Below are positions 9,376-17,786 of a DNA stretch of 51,783 nucleotides, piece by piece. Position numbers and translations under genes: made by a program. Below the pieces are notes generated by a model that saw only the letters and a program-made list of their open reading frames with translations, was not told the DNA's origin and made no database searches. Every line of letters starts with the position of its first letter. Position 1 is the first letter of the stretch. The stretch is from Panacagrimonas sp052386745 (GTDB taxonomy: Bacteria; Pseudomonadota; Gammaproteobacteria; Nevskiales; Nevskiaceae), in contig JBQTJW010000017.1 in NCBI GenBank assembly GCA_052386745.1, forward strand, positions 1 through 51,783. Direction: 5' to 3'.

Positions 9376-9399
9376 GCATCCGCATCCGCATCCGCATCA
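9376..9399. repeat. Short tandem repeat, GCATCC x4
   Basis: Three exact copies and one imperfect copy (GCATCA) of the hexamer GCATCC lie directly upstream of the carbonic-anhydrase-like gene, 20 bases before its ATG. Such arrays can change copy number by slippage and would alter the leader spacing here. The array is short and no function can be assigned. Confidence 0.7.
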
Positions 9400-9418
9400 G
9401 CGCCGCCGCGAGGGACCC

Positions 9419-9952
9419 ATGCTCTACGCCATCGACGAACATGCCCCCGTGCTCAAGGGCGACAACTACGTGGCCGACAATGCCACCGTGATCGGCCGGG
9501 TGATCCTGGAGCGCGGCGCCAGCGTGTGGTTCAACAGCGTGCTGCGCGGCGACTGCGACGAGATCGTGGTGGGCGAGGGCAGCAACGTGCAGGATTCCTC
9601 GGTGCTGCATACGGACCAAGGAATCCGCCTCGTCATCGGCGCACAGTGCACCGTCGGCCACATGGTGATGCTGCATGGCTGCGAGATCGGCGAGGGCTCG
9701 CTGATCGGCATCCAGTCCGTGATCCTCAACGGCGCCCGCATCGGCAGGAACTGCATCGTCGGCGCCTGCACGCTGATCCCCGAGCGCAAGGTGTTCCCGG
9801 ACAACGTGCTCATCATGGGCTCGCCCGGCAAGGTGGTGCGCGAGCTGGGGCCGGACGATCAGCGCGCGATGCGGTTCGGCGTGCAGTTCTACCAGCAGAA
9901 CGCGCAGCGCTACCTCAAGGGGCTGCGGCCCTTGCCGCGACCACAACCCTAG
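9419..9952 (+). CDS. Gamma carbonic anhydrase family protein (hexapeptide repeat)
   Basis: A 177-residue left-handed beta-helix protein of the gamma-carbonic-anhydrase/YrdA type. Hexapeptide repeats run from about residue 10 to 150 (for example NATVIG, RVILERG, GCEIGEG). Three metal-ligand histidines are in place: one in SVLH near residue 63 and two in GHMVMLHG near 81 and 86. It probably forms a trimer with zinc or iron between subunits; many members lack measurable carbonic anhydrase activity, so enzymatic activity is an inference. The ATG at 9419 is the family-consistent start. It converges with sixA, with only 21 bases between. Confidence 0.88.
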   Translation: MLYAIDEHAPVLKGDNYVADNATVIGRVILERGASVWFNSVLRGDCDEIVVGEGSNVQDSSVLHTDQGIRLVIGAQCTVGHMVMLHGCEIGEGSLIGIQSVILNGARIGRNCIVGACTLIPERKVFPDNVLIMGSPGKVVRELGPDDQRAMRFGVQFYQQNAQRYLKGLRPLPRPQP

Positions 9953-9973
9953 CCACAATCCAGCCCACAGACT

Positions 9974-10471
9974 TCAGTCCGCGCCATCCTTGGGGTACAG
10001 GTAGGACGCCAGGCGTCCGCAGCCGGCGGAGGCATCGGTCCAGGCACCCACCTCCAGCTCCAGGCTGACCACGGCACAGGTCGGCATTTCGTCGAACGGG
10101 CAGGGCGCGAGCAGGCAGGCCAGCTCGGAGAAGCCCGGGTTGTGGCCAAACAGCATCACGTGGCGTAGCGACGCATCAAGGCGGCGAATCGCGCCGAGCA
10201 GCGTCGCGGGCGTGGCTTCGTAGATGGCGGAGACCAGTTCGATCTGCGCCTCGTCCATGCCCAGGACTTCGGCAAAGGTGCGTGCGGTGCTGATCGCGCG
10301 CAGTGCCGGGCTGGAAACCAGGCGATCAGGTGGGCGATTGAGCCTGGCGAAACGCTGTGCCATCACCGGCGCGTCACGGCGGCCGCGAGGGTTGAGCGGG
10401 CGCTCGAAATCGTTCAGGGCGGTGTCGTCCCAGGACGACTTGGCGTGGCGGACAAGGGTCAATCGGAGCAT
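9974..10471 (-). CDS. sixA: SixA-type histidine phosphatase
   Basis: A 165-residue histidine-phosphatase-superfamily protein. The N-terminal LVRHAKS carries the phospho-accepting histidine (residue 9), and the second catalytic histidine is in LFGHNPG. The LNPRGRRDA and SSPALRA segments match the SixA subgroup, which dephosphorylates histidine phosphotransfer domains and NPr. Length is right for SixA. It is divergent from parA. The 205-base gap between them (10472-10676) must hold both promoters, but I could not find a convincing -35/-10 pair. Confidence 0.85.
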   Translation of the reverse strand: MLRLTLVRHAKSSWDDTALNDFERPLNPRGRRDAPVMAQRFARLNRPPDRLVSSPALRAISTARTFAEVLGMDEAQIELVSAIYEATPATLLGAIRRLDASLRHVMLFGHNPGFSELACLLAPCPFDEMPTCAVVSLELEVGAWTDASAGCGRLASYLYPKDGAD

Positions 10472-10676
10472 GGGTGGTCGTGTGGGTTGAGACGGCGGGC
10501 CAGCGTTCGATTATCCCGGGTGCGCGGGCTCCAGGACACGAGCGGTCGCATCGCGCCATCGGGCGACGCCGGCAGGTCGGCAAACGTGGGCTCTCCTGGC
10601 TTGGGTGGTGCAGGGCTCCGGTCTGGACGACAATCCCTGATCGCCGGTTCAATCTTTCGCAGACGGTTCCTGTCCC

Positions 10677-11462
10677 ATGACCTACACCATTGCCGTCGCC
10701 AACCAGAAAGGCGGCGTTGGCAAGACCACGACCGCGGTCAACCTTGCCGCCTCGCTGGCCGCCACGCGGCGGCGCGTGCTGCTGGTGGACCTGGACGCGC
10801 AGGGCAACGCGACCATGGGCGTGGGCGTGGACAAGGCGGCGCTGAAATTGACGCTGCGCGACGTGCTGATCGACGCCGTGAGGACCGCCGAGGCCCTCCA
10901 CGACCTGGGCGAGCTCAAGTTCTGGCTGCTGCCCGCCAACGCCGACATGACCGAGGCGGAGATCCGCCTGCGCGACCAGCCCAGCGGCGACTCGACGCTC
11001 AAGACCGCGCTGGAGCAGGTGGCCGGGCGTTTTGACTTCATCATCATCGACTGCCCGCCGGCGCTCTCCAAGCTCACGGTCAACGCGCTGGTGGCGGCCG
11101 ACGGCGTGCTCATCCCCATGCAGTGCGAGTACTACGCGCTGGAAGGGCTCAGCGCGCTGGTGGACACCATTTCCAAGATCCGGCGCGTGATCAATCCCAG
11201 GCTGGAGATCGAAGGCCTGCTGCGCACCATGTTCGATCCGCGCAACAACCTGTCGAACGAGGTCTCGGCCCAGCTGCTGCAGCACTTCCCGGACCGCGTG
11301 TACCGCACCGTGATCCCGCGCAACGTGCGCCTGGCCGAGGCGCCCAGCCACGGCCTGCCGGTGATGCTGTACGACGCCCAGTCCACCGGCGCGCGCGCCT
11401 ACCTCGCGCTGGCCGGCGAGATGCTGCGCCGGCACGACGGCGGCCAAGCCAGGGCCGGGTAA
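10677..11462 (+). CDS. parA: Chromosome-partitioning ATPase ParA (Soj)
   Basis: A 261-residue Walker-type ATPase of the MinD/ParA superfamily. The deviant Walker A box KGGVGKTT occupies residues 11-18, and DCPPAL marks the Walker B region. It moves the origin-proximal ParB-DNA complex across the nucleoid. The short N-terminus without a DNA-binding domain marks it as chromosomal type Ib rather than a plasmid ParA. parB follows 100 bases downstream and the ATP synthase operon comes next, the usual oriC-proximal order in this group. No parS-like 16-mer was seen nearby. Confidence 0.95.
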   Translation: MTYTIAVANQKGGVGKTTTAVNLAASLAATRRRVLLVDLDAQGNATMGVGVDKAALKLTLRDVLIDAVRTAEALHDLGELKFWLLPANADMTEAEIRLRDQPSGDSTLKTALEQVAGRFDFIIIDCPPALSKLTVNALVAADGVLIPMQCEYYALEGLSALVDTISKIRRVINPRLEIEGLLRTMFDPRNNLSNEVSAQLLQHFPDRVYRTVIPRNVRLAEAPSHGLPVMLYDAQSTGARAYLALAGEMLRRHDGGQARAG

Positions 11463-11562
11463 GAGCGCGTAGCGGTACGTGCGCGCCGGGGCTGGCCCGG
11501 CGTCGTGAAAACTTGTCCACGATGACTGGAAACTCGCCTCCGGAAACCCGACACTGCCGCGG

Positions 11563-12429
11563 ATGAGCGCACACAAGAAGCGGGGACTGGGGCGGGGACT
11601 GGACGTTCTGCTGGGCAGCGGCGCCATGCTGCCCGAGGCCGAACCCGGACCGGCGGATTCACAGCGCGAGATTGCGCTCGACCGCCTGCAGGCCGGTGCG
11701 CACCAGCCGCGCCGCCATTTCGACGACGTCGCCCTGGCCGAGCTGGCGAACTCCATCGCCGCCCAAGGCGTGGTGCAGCCGATCGTGGTGCGTCCGCTCG
11801 GTGGCGATCGCTACGAGATCGTGGCCGGTGAGCGGCGCTGGCGCGCGGCGCAGCGGGCCGGACTCAAGGCCATCCCGGCGGTGGTGCGCTCGCTGGACGA
11901 GCGCGGCGCCATGGCGGTGGCCCTGGTCGAGAACATCCAGCGCGCCGACCTCAACCCGCTTGAAGAGGCCGAGGCGCTGCACCGCCTGCTCGACCAGTGC
12001 CGCCTCACGCACGAGCAGGTGGCCGAGGCGGTGGGGCGCTCACGTGCCGCCGTCAGCAACCTGCTGCGGCTGATGGAGCTCAATCCCGACGTGCAGACGC
12101 TGGTGCGCGCGGCGCGCCTGAGCCTGGGCCACGCCAAGGTGCTGCTCGGGGTGAGCGGGGAGCGGCAGTCACTGCTTGCCGCGCAGGTCGCCGACCAGCA
12201 CCTGAGCGTGCGCCAGACCGAGGCGCTGGTGCAGGCCCAGGCCCGCGCCCCACGCGCCGAAAAAAATGGCACGGCGACCAATGGCGCCGCGGCCGAGCTC
12301 CAGACCAGCCTGAGCCAGCGCATCGGGCTGCCGGTGAGCGTGCAGCAGGACCTGAGCGGGCGCGGGCGCATCACCATCAGCTTCAAGACCGCGGTGGAAC
12401 TGGACCGGCTGCTGCAACGCTTCGCGTAG
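11563..12429 (+). CDS. parB: Chromosome-partitioning protein ParB (Spo0J)
   Basis: A 288-residue CTPase and DNA-binding clamp that loads at parS and works with ParA. The N-terminal KKRGLGRGLDVLLG segment is typical. The ParB/Srx fold shows the GERRWRAAQRAG motif near residues 88-100. A helix-turn-helix (LTHEQVAEAVGRSRAAVSNL) lies near 148-167, and the C-terminal dimerisation part ends in a helix with VELDRLLQRF. Length and domain order are normal. The SDR gene follows after 22 bases with its own strong ribosome site. Confidence 0.95.
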   Translation: MSAHKKRGLGRGLDVLLGSGAMLPEAEPGPADSQREIALDRLQAGAHQPRRHFDDVALAELANSIAAQGVVQPIVVRPLGGDRYEIVAGERRWRAAQRAGLKAIPAVVRSLDERGAMAVALVENIQRADLNPLEEAEALHRLLDQCRLTHEQVAEAVGRSRAAVSNLLRLMELNPDVQTLVRAARLSLGHAKVLLGVSGERQSLLAAQVADQHLSVRQTEALVQAQARAPRAEKNGTATNGAAAELQTSLSQRIGLPVSVQQDLSGRGRITISFKTAVELDRLLQRFA

Positions 12430-12451
12430 CGCCATCCAAAACGGAGGGGCC

Positions 12452-13258
12452 ATGAAGGAATTCGCATGCGCGCTGGTCACGGGCGCCTCCGGCGGCATCG
12501 GCGAAAGCTTTGCCCGGCAGCTGGCAGCCGACGGCACGGACCTGATGCTCGTGGCCCGTTCCGGCGACCGGCTGGACGCGCTCGCCCGGGCGCTGCGGAA
12601 ATCCTGCGGCGTTCGCGTGGAGACCCTGGCGGCGGACCTGTCCCAGCCCGGCGCCGGTGCGCGGCTGGCGGAGGCGGCGGCCCGGTTCGACCTGGGCATC
12701 GACCTGCTCATCAACAATGCCGGCTTCGGCATGATCGGCCGGTTTCACCAGCTGGACCCGGCGCGGGCGCAGGAGATGATCGCGCTCAACATCGGCGCGG
12801 TGGTGGACATCGCCCATGCCTTCCTGCCCGGCATGCTGGCCCAGGGCCGCGGCGGCATCGTCAACGTGGCGTCCATGGCGGCGTTCCAGCCCACGCCCTA
12901 CATGACGGTGTACGGCGCCACCAAGGCCTTCGTGCTGTCGTTCAGCGAGGGCCTGTGGGCGGAATACCGCAAGCGCGGCATCCGCGTGCTGGCGGTGTGC
13001 CCCGGCCCGGTGGCGACCGGCTTCTTCGAGGCCAGCGGCCGGCCCGACGCCGGAACGGAGGTTCCGCGCCGCATGATGCTCACGGCCGATCGCGTGGTGG
13101 CCGACAGCCTGCGGGCGCTGGAGGCGAACCGGATGGTCGTCGTGCCGGGCGGGGTGGGCGGCGGACTGCTGGCCAGCCTGCCGCGCCTGGCGCCACGCAA
13201 GTGGGTGGCGGCGGGCGCCGCAGGCATCATCGGTCGCACCACCAAACCCAAGGAGTGA
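12452..13258 (+). CDS. Short-chain dehydrogenase/reductase
   Basis: A 268-residue classical SDR of the DltE-like sort. The NAD(P)-binding TGASGGIG is at residues 10-17, NNAG near 87-90, the catalytic Ser in VASMAA near 140, and YGATK gives Tyr153 and Lys157. The substrate is unknown. A very good ribosome site (GGAGG, eight bases before the ATG) supports the start. It sits between parB and atpI, where most relatives have no gene or an unrelated one. It ends about 75 bases before the predicted atp promoter. The C-terminal tail beyond about residue 225 is Gly-rich and unremarkable. Confidence 0.88.
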   Translation: MKEFACALVTGASGGIGESFARQLAADGTDLMLVARSGDRLDALARALRKSCGVRVETLAADLSQPGAGARLAEAAARFDLGIDLLINNAGFGMIGRFHQLDPARAQEMIALNIGAVVDIAHAFLPGMLAQGRGGIVNVASMAAFQPTPYMTVYGATKAFVLSFSEGLWAEYRKRGIRVLAVCPGPVATGFFEASGRPDAGTEVPRRMMLTADRVVADSLRALEANRMVVVPGGVGGGLLASLPRLAPRKWVAAGAAGIIGRTTKPKE

Positions 13259-13331
13259 ACGCGGATTCGGCTGCGCGGCGGGAGCGTCTGCCAGCACGGT
13301 CGCGGGCCAGGGCTCGCTGCGAATTTTCGCG

Positions 13332-13361
13332 TTGACCCGCTTCGCCTGCCTTATGTAGACT
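13332..13361 (+). promoter_or_regulatory. Predicted sigma70 promoter of the atp operon
   Basis: TTGACC (13332-13337, five of six consensus) is followed after 18 bases by TAGACT (13356-13361, four of six). Transcription would begin near 13368, about 55 bases before the atpI ATG. A closer box, TATGTA at 13352-13357, would leave a spacer of only 14. This is pattern matching and has not been tested. Confidence 0.6.
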
Positions 13362-13422
13362 GCGCCCCGCTCGCGAGGGCGGCTGTGCGACTCTGCTGGG
13401 GTCCGAGGGCGTGGAGTCGGCA

Positions 13423-13827
13423 ATGGCAAGGGGTTGGAAAGGCTTGCATCTGCGTGGGGTGAAATTGGTCGGGGCGGTCTGCCTGACCCAGATGCTCATC
13501 ACGCTGGTCGCGGCCGCGGTCACCGCCCACTTCGCCCGTCATGCTGCAACGGAAGCCGCGGTCAAAGCGGCGCTGTTTGGTGGACTTGTCGCAATCGTGC
13601 CGACCGCGTACATGGGACTGAGGGTGTACCTCAGGCGCAACGGCAATGAACCGAAAGATGTGCTGGGGTCGTTCTACCGCGGGGAAATGGGGAAGTTCGC
13701 ACTGACGGCGGTACTGTTCTTCATCGGCGTCAAAGTGTTCGGGACACAGTTTCTGCCGCTGCTGGTGACTTACATGGCGTGCCTGGTCGCGTATCCCGCG
13801 GTCATGGTGGCAGCAAGAATCGACTAA
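13423..13827 (+). CDS. atpI: ATP synthase protein I (AtpI)
   Basis: A 134-residue membrane protein with four predicted hydrophobic segments (about residues 13-32, 45-63, 85-102 and 108-126). It is the assembly-associated AtpI of the F-type ATP synthase, which helps build the c-ring. The sequence is poorly conserved, but position directly ahead of atpB and the four-helix layout support the call. The ATG at 13423 is preferred; a GTG twelve bases upstream is in frame. It is the first gene after the predicted operon promoter, and atpB follows after 29 bases. Confidence 0.85.
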   Translation: MARGWKGLHLRGVKLVGAVCLTQMLITLVAAAVTAHFARHAATEAAVKAALFGGLVAIVPTAYMGLRVYLRRNGNEPKDVLGSFYRGEMGKFALTAVLFFIGVKVFGTQFLPLLVTYMACLVAYPAVMVAARID

Positions 13828-13856
13828 GACACTCTTAAGTAGAGGCTAGGGAACGC

Positions 13857-14717
13857 ATGGCGGCAGAAGAAGGTCACGGTGGCGAAGCGCTAACTTCGGG
13901 CGAGTACGTCGTTCATCACCTGACCAACCTGAAGCTCGACCTTCAGACGATGGAGATCAACCCGCACGCCACCGGCTTCTGGGTGCTCCATCTCGATTCC
14001 ATCATCTTCTCGGTCCTGCTCGGGCTGATCTTCCTGGTGATCTTCCGCCGCGTGGCGGCCAAGGCCAGCAGCGGCGTGCCGTCCGGCGCGCAGAATTTTG
14101 TGGAGATGGTGCTGGATTTCGTCCAGACCCAGGTGCGGGAAATCTCACCGCACGCCGGCCCGCTGGTAGCGCCGCTGGCGCTGACCATCTTCGTCTGGGT
14201 GTTCCTGATGAATTTCATGGACCTGGTGCCGGTGGACGCGCTGCCCTGGCTGCTCGGGCACGCCGGCGTGCACCACCTCAAGGTGGTGCCCAGCACGGAC
14301 GTGAACATCACCTTCGGCCTGTCGCTGTCGGTGTTCGTGCTGATCATGGTGTTCAACCTCAAGCACAAGGGTTTCGGCGGGTTTGCCAAGGAAGTGCTCA
14401 CGCACCCGTTCGGCCCTTACCTGTTCCCGGTGAACCTGGTGCTGCGCATCGTCGAGGACGTGGCCAAGCCGGTTTCGCTGGCGCTGCGACTGTTCGGCAA
14501 CCTGTTCGCCGGCGAACTGATCTTCCTGCTCATCGCCCTGCTGATGGCCCAGGCCCTCAACGGCATGGGCGGCGTCACCCTGGCTGCCATGGGCGTGGTG
14601 CTGCACCTGCTGTGGGCCATCTTCCACATTCTCGTCATCACCCTGCAGGCCTTCGTCTTCATGGTGCTGACGGTGGTCTACCTCTCGGCCGCGGCCGAGA
14701 GCCATGCGGACCACTGA
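13857..14717 (+). CDS. atpB: F1Fo ATP synthase subunit a (Fo)
   Basis: A 286-residue integral membrane protein forming the stator half-channels for protons. The essential arginine lies in the conserved SLALRLFGNLFAGEL segment near residues 205-220, and the late helix has the glutamine in LQAFVFMVLTVVYL. The charged, histidine-containing N-terminus and central hydrophobic helices are as expected. An AGGGAA ahead of the ATG serves as ribosome site. Second gene of the operon. Confidence 0.96.
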   Translation: MAAEEGHGGEALTSGEYVVHHLTNLKLDLQTMEINPHATGFWVLHLDSIIFSVLLGLIFLVIFRRVAAKASSGVPSGAQNFVEMVLDFVQTQVREISPHAGPLVAPLALTIFVWVFLMNFMDLVPVDALPWLLGHAGVHHLKVVPSTDVNITFGLSLSVFVLIMVFNLKHKGFGGFAKEVLTHPFGPYLFPVNLVLRIVEDVAKPVSLALRLFGNLFAGELIFLLIALLMAQALNGMGGVTLAAMGVVLHLLWAIFHILVITLQAFVFMVLTVVYLSAAAESHADH

Positions 14718-14789
14718 CCCGAAGCACTGTTTTTTGGCCCTGTCGTTTCCTGTTTAACCGTCGTCGTCAAAACCCCTAGGAGATTTGTA

Positions 14790-15059
14790 ATGAGTGACAT
14801 CCTTGCCTACACCGCCCTCGCCGTTGGCCTGATTCTGGGACTGGGCGGCGCCGGCACCGCCATCGGCTTCGGCCTGCTGGGCGGCAAGCTGCTGGAAGGC
14901 GTGGCGCGTCAGCCCGAAATGGCCGGCATGCTCACCGGCCGCATGTTCCTGGTTGCAGGTCTGCTCGACGCCGTGACGTTCGTCGGTATCGGCATCGGCA
15001 TGTTCTTCGTGTTCGCCAACCCGTTCCTGGGTCAGCTGCCCGCCGCTGCCGGCGGCTGA
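14790..15059 (+). CDS. atpE: F1Fo ATP synthase subunit c (Fo)
   Basis: An 89-residue two-helix proteolipid forming the rotating c-ring. The proton-binding carboxylate is Asp60 in GLLDAVTF of helix two, and the polar loop is ARQPE near 39-43. The Gly-rich first helix (GLILGLGGAGTAIGFG) sets ring packing. Carboxylate Asp with no sodium-site Gln/Glu pair in helix one argues for proton rather than sodium coupling. A strong AGGAG precedes the ATG, fitting the high copy number needed. A stable hairpin follows the stop codon. Confidence 0.96.
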   Translation: MSDILAYTALAVGLILGLGGAGTAIGFGLLGGKLLEGVARQPEMAGMLTGRMFLVAGLLDAVTFVGIGIGMFFVFANPFLGQLPAAAGG

Positions 15060-15069
15060 AGAATCGGTC

Positions 15070-15093
15070 GGCGCGGGCCTTCGCGCCCGCGCC
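15070..15093 (+). other. Intercistronic hairpin after atpE
   Basis: A perfect 9-bp stem (GGCGCGGGC / GCCCGCGCC) with a six-base loop lies 11 bases after the atpE stop. No T-run follows, so it is not an ordinary terminator. A structure here could protect the upstream atpE message or slow elongation, giving more subunit c than its neighbours; that role is an inference from the known need for 8-15 copies of c. Confidence 0.5.
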
Positions 15094-15135
15094 ATCCGCC
15101 GGTTTTCTCCCGCCGTCCGCAACGGAAGTGTCACG

Positions 15136-15606
15136 ATGAATCTGAATGCAACGCTGATCTTGCAGGCCATCGCCTTCGGGCTGTTTGTCTGGTTCACGCT
15201 GAAGTACGTTTTCCCGCCGATCACCAAGGCGATGGACGACCGCAAGTCGAAGATCGCCGATGGCCTGGCCGCCGCCGAGCGTGGCGCCCGGAGCCTGACC
15301 GACGCCGCTGCGCGCAGCGACGAGGCCTTGCGCCAGGCGCGCGTGCAGGCGCAGGAAATCCTGGCCGGCGCCAACAAGCAGGCGACGGCGCTGGTCGAGC
15401 AGGCCAAGGTGCAGGCCAAGGTCGAGGCGGATCGCATCATCGCCGCGGCCAGCGACGAAGTGGCGCGCGAAACCACCAAGGCCCGCGAGCAACTGCGCAA
15501 GCAGGTCGGCGAGCTGGCGGTGCTGGGCGCGGCCAGGATCCTCAAGCGGGAGATCAACCCCTCGGCCCACGCCGACGTGTTGAACGACCTCGCAGCGCGG
15601 GTCTGA
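15136..15606 (+). CDS. atpF: F1Fo ATP synthase subunit b (Fo)
   Basis: A 156-residue peripheral-stalk subunit. One N-terminal membrane helix (about residues 6-26) is followed by a long Ala/Glu/Lys/Arg-rich coiled coil that dimerises and reaches the delta subunit. Length equals E. coli AtpF. Seven bases separate it from atpH, so the two are probably coupled. Confidence 0.95.
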   Translation: MNLNATLILQAIAFGLFVWFTLKYVFPPITKAMDDRKSKIADGLAAAERGARSLTDAAARSDEALRQARVQAQEILAGANKQATALVEQAKVQAKVEADRIIAAASDEVARETTKAREQLRKQVGELAVLGAARILKREINPSAHADVLNDLAARV

Positions 15607-15613
15607 GTCGCCC

Positions 15614-16150
15614 ATGGCTGACCTATCGACGCTGGCGCGACCTTACGCCAAGGCGGCTTTCGAGCTGGCCCGCGAAACCGGCACGTTCCAGCAGTGGGGC
15701 GAGGCGCTGGATGCGCTCGCCGCAGCCGTGAAGTCGCCGGAGCTGTCCGGTCTGATCGGCCACCCCGCACTGTTCAAGGATGACCTGGCCGATGTGCTCG
15801 GCAAGGCCCTGGGCGGCTCGCTCGGTGGACAGGGTGGGGCGCTGGTGAGGCTGCTGGTGGAGAACAAGCGGCTGTCCGTGCTGCCGTTCCTGGCCGAGCA
15901 GTACGAGGCGCTGCGGGCCGAGGCCGAATCGCGGGTGGACGTGGAGATCACCTCCGCCACCGAGATTCCCGCGGATCAGAAGCAGCTGCTGTCCAGCGCG
16001 GTGGCCAGGCGGCTCGAACGCCAGGTGGTCGTGGACTGGAAGACCGACGAGGCGCTGGTGGCCGGTGCGGTGATCCGCGCGGGGGACCTGGTGATCGACG
16101 GCTCGGTCAAGGGCGAGCTGGAAAAGCTGCGTACCGTACTTGCGATGTAG
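15614..16150 (+). CDS. atpH: F1Fo ATP synthase subunit delta (F1)
   Basis: A 178-residue delta subunit (OSCP homologue) that ties the b-dimer to the top of the alpha3-beta3 hexamer. The N-terminal helical bundle begins LARPYAKAAFELA, and the C-terminal part carries the typical VRAGDLVIDGSVKGELEKL closing motif. An ordinary member of the operon. The 81 bases after it are filled by palindromic sequence. Confidence 0.95.
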   Translation: MADLSTLARPYAKAAFELARETGTFQQWGEALDALAAAVKSPELSGLIGHPALFKDDLADVLGKALGGSLGGQGGALVRLLVENKRLSVLPFLAEQYEALRAEAESRVDVEITSATEIPADQKQLLSSAVARRLERQVVVDWKTDEALVAGAVIRAGDLVIDGSVKGELEKLRTVLAM

Positions 16151-16212
16151 CGTGCGCCCCGCGCACGAAACGACGTTTATCGACGAACAGTAAACGGTGC
16201 GCCGCGCGCACC
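16151..16212. repeat. Cluster of three small palindromes between atpH and atpA
   Basis: Three inverted repeats follow one another: CGTGCG/CGCACG (16151-16167), CGTTTA/TAAACG (about 16174-16196) and GGTGCGC/GCGCACC (16196-16212, three-base loop). They could fold into a row of hairpins in the mRNA. The GTGCGC...GCGCAC core resembles REP-like palindromes I recall from Xanthomonas-type genomes, but copy number in this genome is unknown. It leaves 19 bases before the atpA start, with GAAGAGG as ribosome site. Confidence 0.55.
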
Positions 16213-16231
16213 CTACGAAGAGGTTGTATCG

Positions 16232-17773
16232 ATGCAATTGAACCCGTCAGAGATCAGCGACCTGATCAAGTCCCGCATCAAGAATTTTGAAGCGGCGACC
16301 GAATCGCGCAACACCGGCACCATCGTGTCGCTGCAGGACGGCATCGTCCGCATCCACGGCCTGTCCGATGCCCTGCAGGGTGAAATGCTCGAATTCGCCG
16401 GCAACACCTTTGGCCTCGCGTTGAACCTGGAGCGCGACTCCGTCGGCGCCGTGGTGCTCGGCCCGTACCAGCACCTCGCCGAAGGGCAGACGGTGAAGAC
16501 CACCGGCCGCATCCTCGAAGTGCCGGTGGGCGAAGGCCTGCTCGGCCGCGTGGTCAATGCGCTGGGCCAGCCCATCGACGGCAAGGGCCCGGTCAAGGCC
16601 GCCGCCACCGCGCCGATCGAGAAGGTGGCCCCGGGCGTCATCACGCGCCAGTCGGTGAGCCAGCCGGTGCAGACCGGCTACAAGGCGGTGGACTCGATGG
16701 TCCCCATCGGCCGTGGCCAGCGTGAGCTGATCATCGGCGATCGCCAGACCGGCAAGACCGCGATGGCCATCGACGCCATCATCAACCAGAAGACCTCGGG
16801 CATTAAGTGCATCTACGTGGCCATCGGCCAGAAGGCGAGCTCCATCGCCAACGTGGTGCGCAAGCTCGAGCAGAACGGCGCCATGGCCTACACCACGGTG
16901 GTCGCCGCCTCCGCGTCCGAATCCCCTGCGCTCCAGTTCATCGCGCCGTACTCCGGCTGTTCGATGGGCGAATACTTCCGCGACAAGGGCGAAGACGCGC
17001 TGATCATCTACGACGACCTCTCCAAGCAGGCCGTGGCGTACCGCCAGGTGTCGCTGCTGCTGCGCCGCCCGCCGGGCCGCGAAGCCTTCCCCGGCGACGT
17101 GTTCTATCTGCACTCCCGCCTGCTGGAGCGTGCCGCGCGCGTGAACCCGGAGTACGTGGAGAAAATGACCAACGGCGCGGTCAAGGGCAAGACCGGCTCG
17201 CTCACCGCGCTGCCGATCATCGAAACCCAGGCTGGCGACGTGTCCGCGTTCGTTCCGACCAACGTGATCTCGATCACCGACGGCCAGATCTTCCTGGAAA
17301 CCGACCTGTTCAACGCCGGCATCCGCCCCGCCATGAACGCCGGTATCTCGGTGTCGCGCGTCGGTGGCTCGGCTCAGACCAAGGTGGTCAAGAAGCTCGG
17401 CGGCGGCGTGCGCCTGGCCTTGGCGCAGTACCGCGAACTGGCGGCCTTCGCGCAGTTCGCCTCGGACCTCGACGAAGCCACCCGCAAGCAGCTCGAGCGC
17501 GGCCAGCGCGTCACCGAGCTGATGAAGCAGAAGCAGTACGCGCCGCTGTCGGTGTCGCAGATGGCCGCCACGCTGTACGCGGTGGAAAAGGGCTACATCG
17601 ACAAGATCGACGTGAGCAAGGTGCTGGCCTGGGAGGAAGGCCTGCACCAGTACCTCGCCAGCAGCAACAAGGCGCTGATGGCCAAGCTCGACGAGAAGGG
17701 CGACTGGAACGACGCGCTGGAAGCCGAGCTCAAGGGCGCGATGGACACCTACGCCAAGCAGTCGGCCATCTGA
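16232..17773 (+). CDS. atpA: F1Fo ATP synthase subunit alpha (F1)
   Basis: A 513-residue regulatory nucleotide-binding subunit of the F1 head. The P-loop GDRQTGKT is at about 169-176, and the arginine-finger region near the C-terminal third shows the conserved SVSRVGGSAQ motif. Length is identical to the E. coli subunit. No unusual substitutions were noticed. The ATG is preceded by GAAGAGGTTG. Confidence 0.97.
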   Translation: MQLNPSEISDLIKSRIKNFEAATESRNTGTIVSLQDGIVRIHGLSDALQGEMLEFAGNTFGLALNLERDSVGAVVLGPYQHLAEGQTVKTTGRILEVPVGEGLLGRVVNALGQPIDGKGPVKAAATAPIEKVAPGVITRQSVSQPVQTGYKAVDSMVPIGRGQRELIIGDRQTGKTAMAIDAIINQKTSGIKCIYVAIGQKASSIANVVRKLEQNGAMAYTTVVAASASESPALQFIAPYSGCSMGEYFRDKGEDALIIYDDLSKQAVAYRQVSLLLRRPPGREAFPGDVFYLHSRLLERAARVNPEYVEKMTNGAVKGKTGSLTALPIIETQAGDVSAFVPTNVISITDGQIFLETDLFNAGIRPAMNAGISVSRVGGSAQTKVVKKLGGGVRLALAQYRELAAFAQFASDLDEATRKQLERGQRVTELMKQKQYAPLSVSQMAATLYAVEKGYIDKIDVSKVLAWEEGLHQYLASSNKALMAKLDEKGDWNDALEAELKGAMDTYAKQSAI

Positions 17774-17786
17774 TCGTGAGGAGTCA

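Noticed and set aside
9204..9491. Possible RIRIRIRI peptide-coding frame
   Set aside because: It is the GCATCC repeat read in an alternative frame that overlaps the sirtuin and carbonic-anhydrase-like genes; no other support.
11463..11562. parS site near parAB
   Set aside because: I looked for a TGTTNCACGTGAAACA-like 16-mer here and in the atp upstream region and saw none; CACGTG hexamers in coding sequence lack the flanks.
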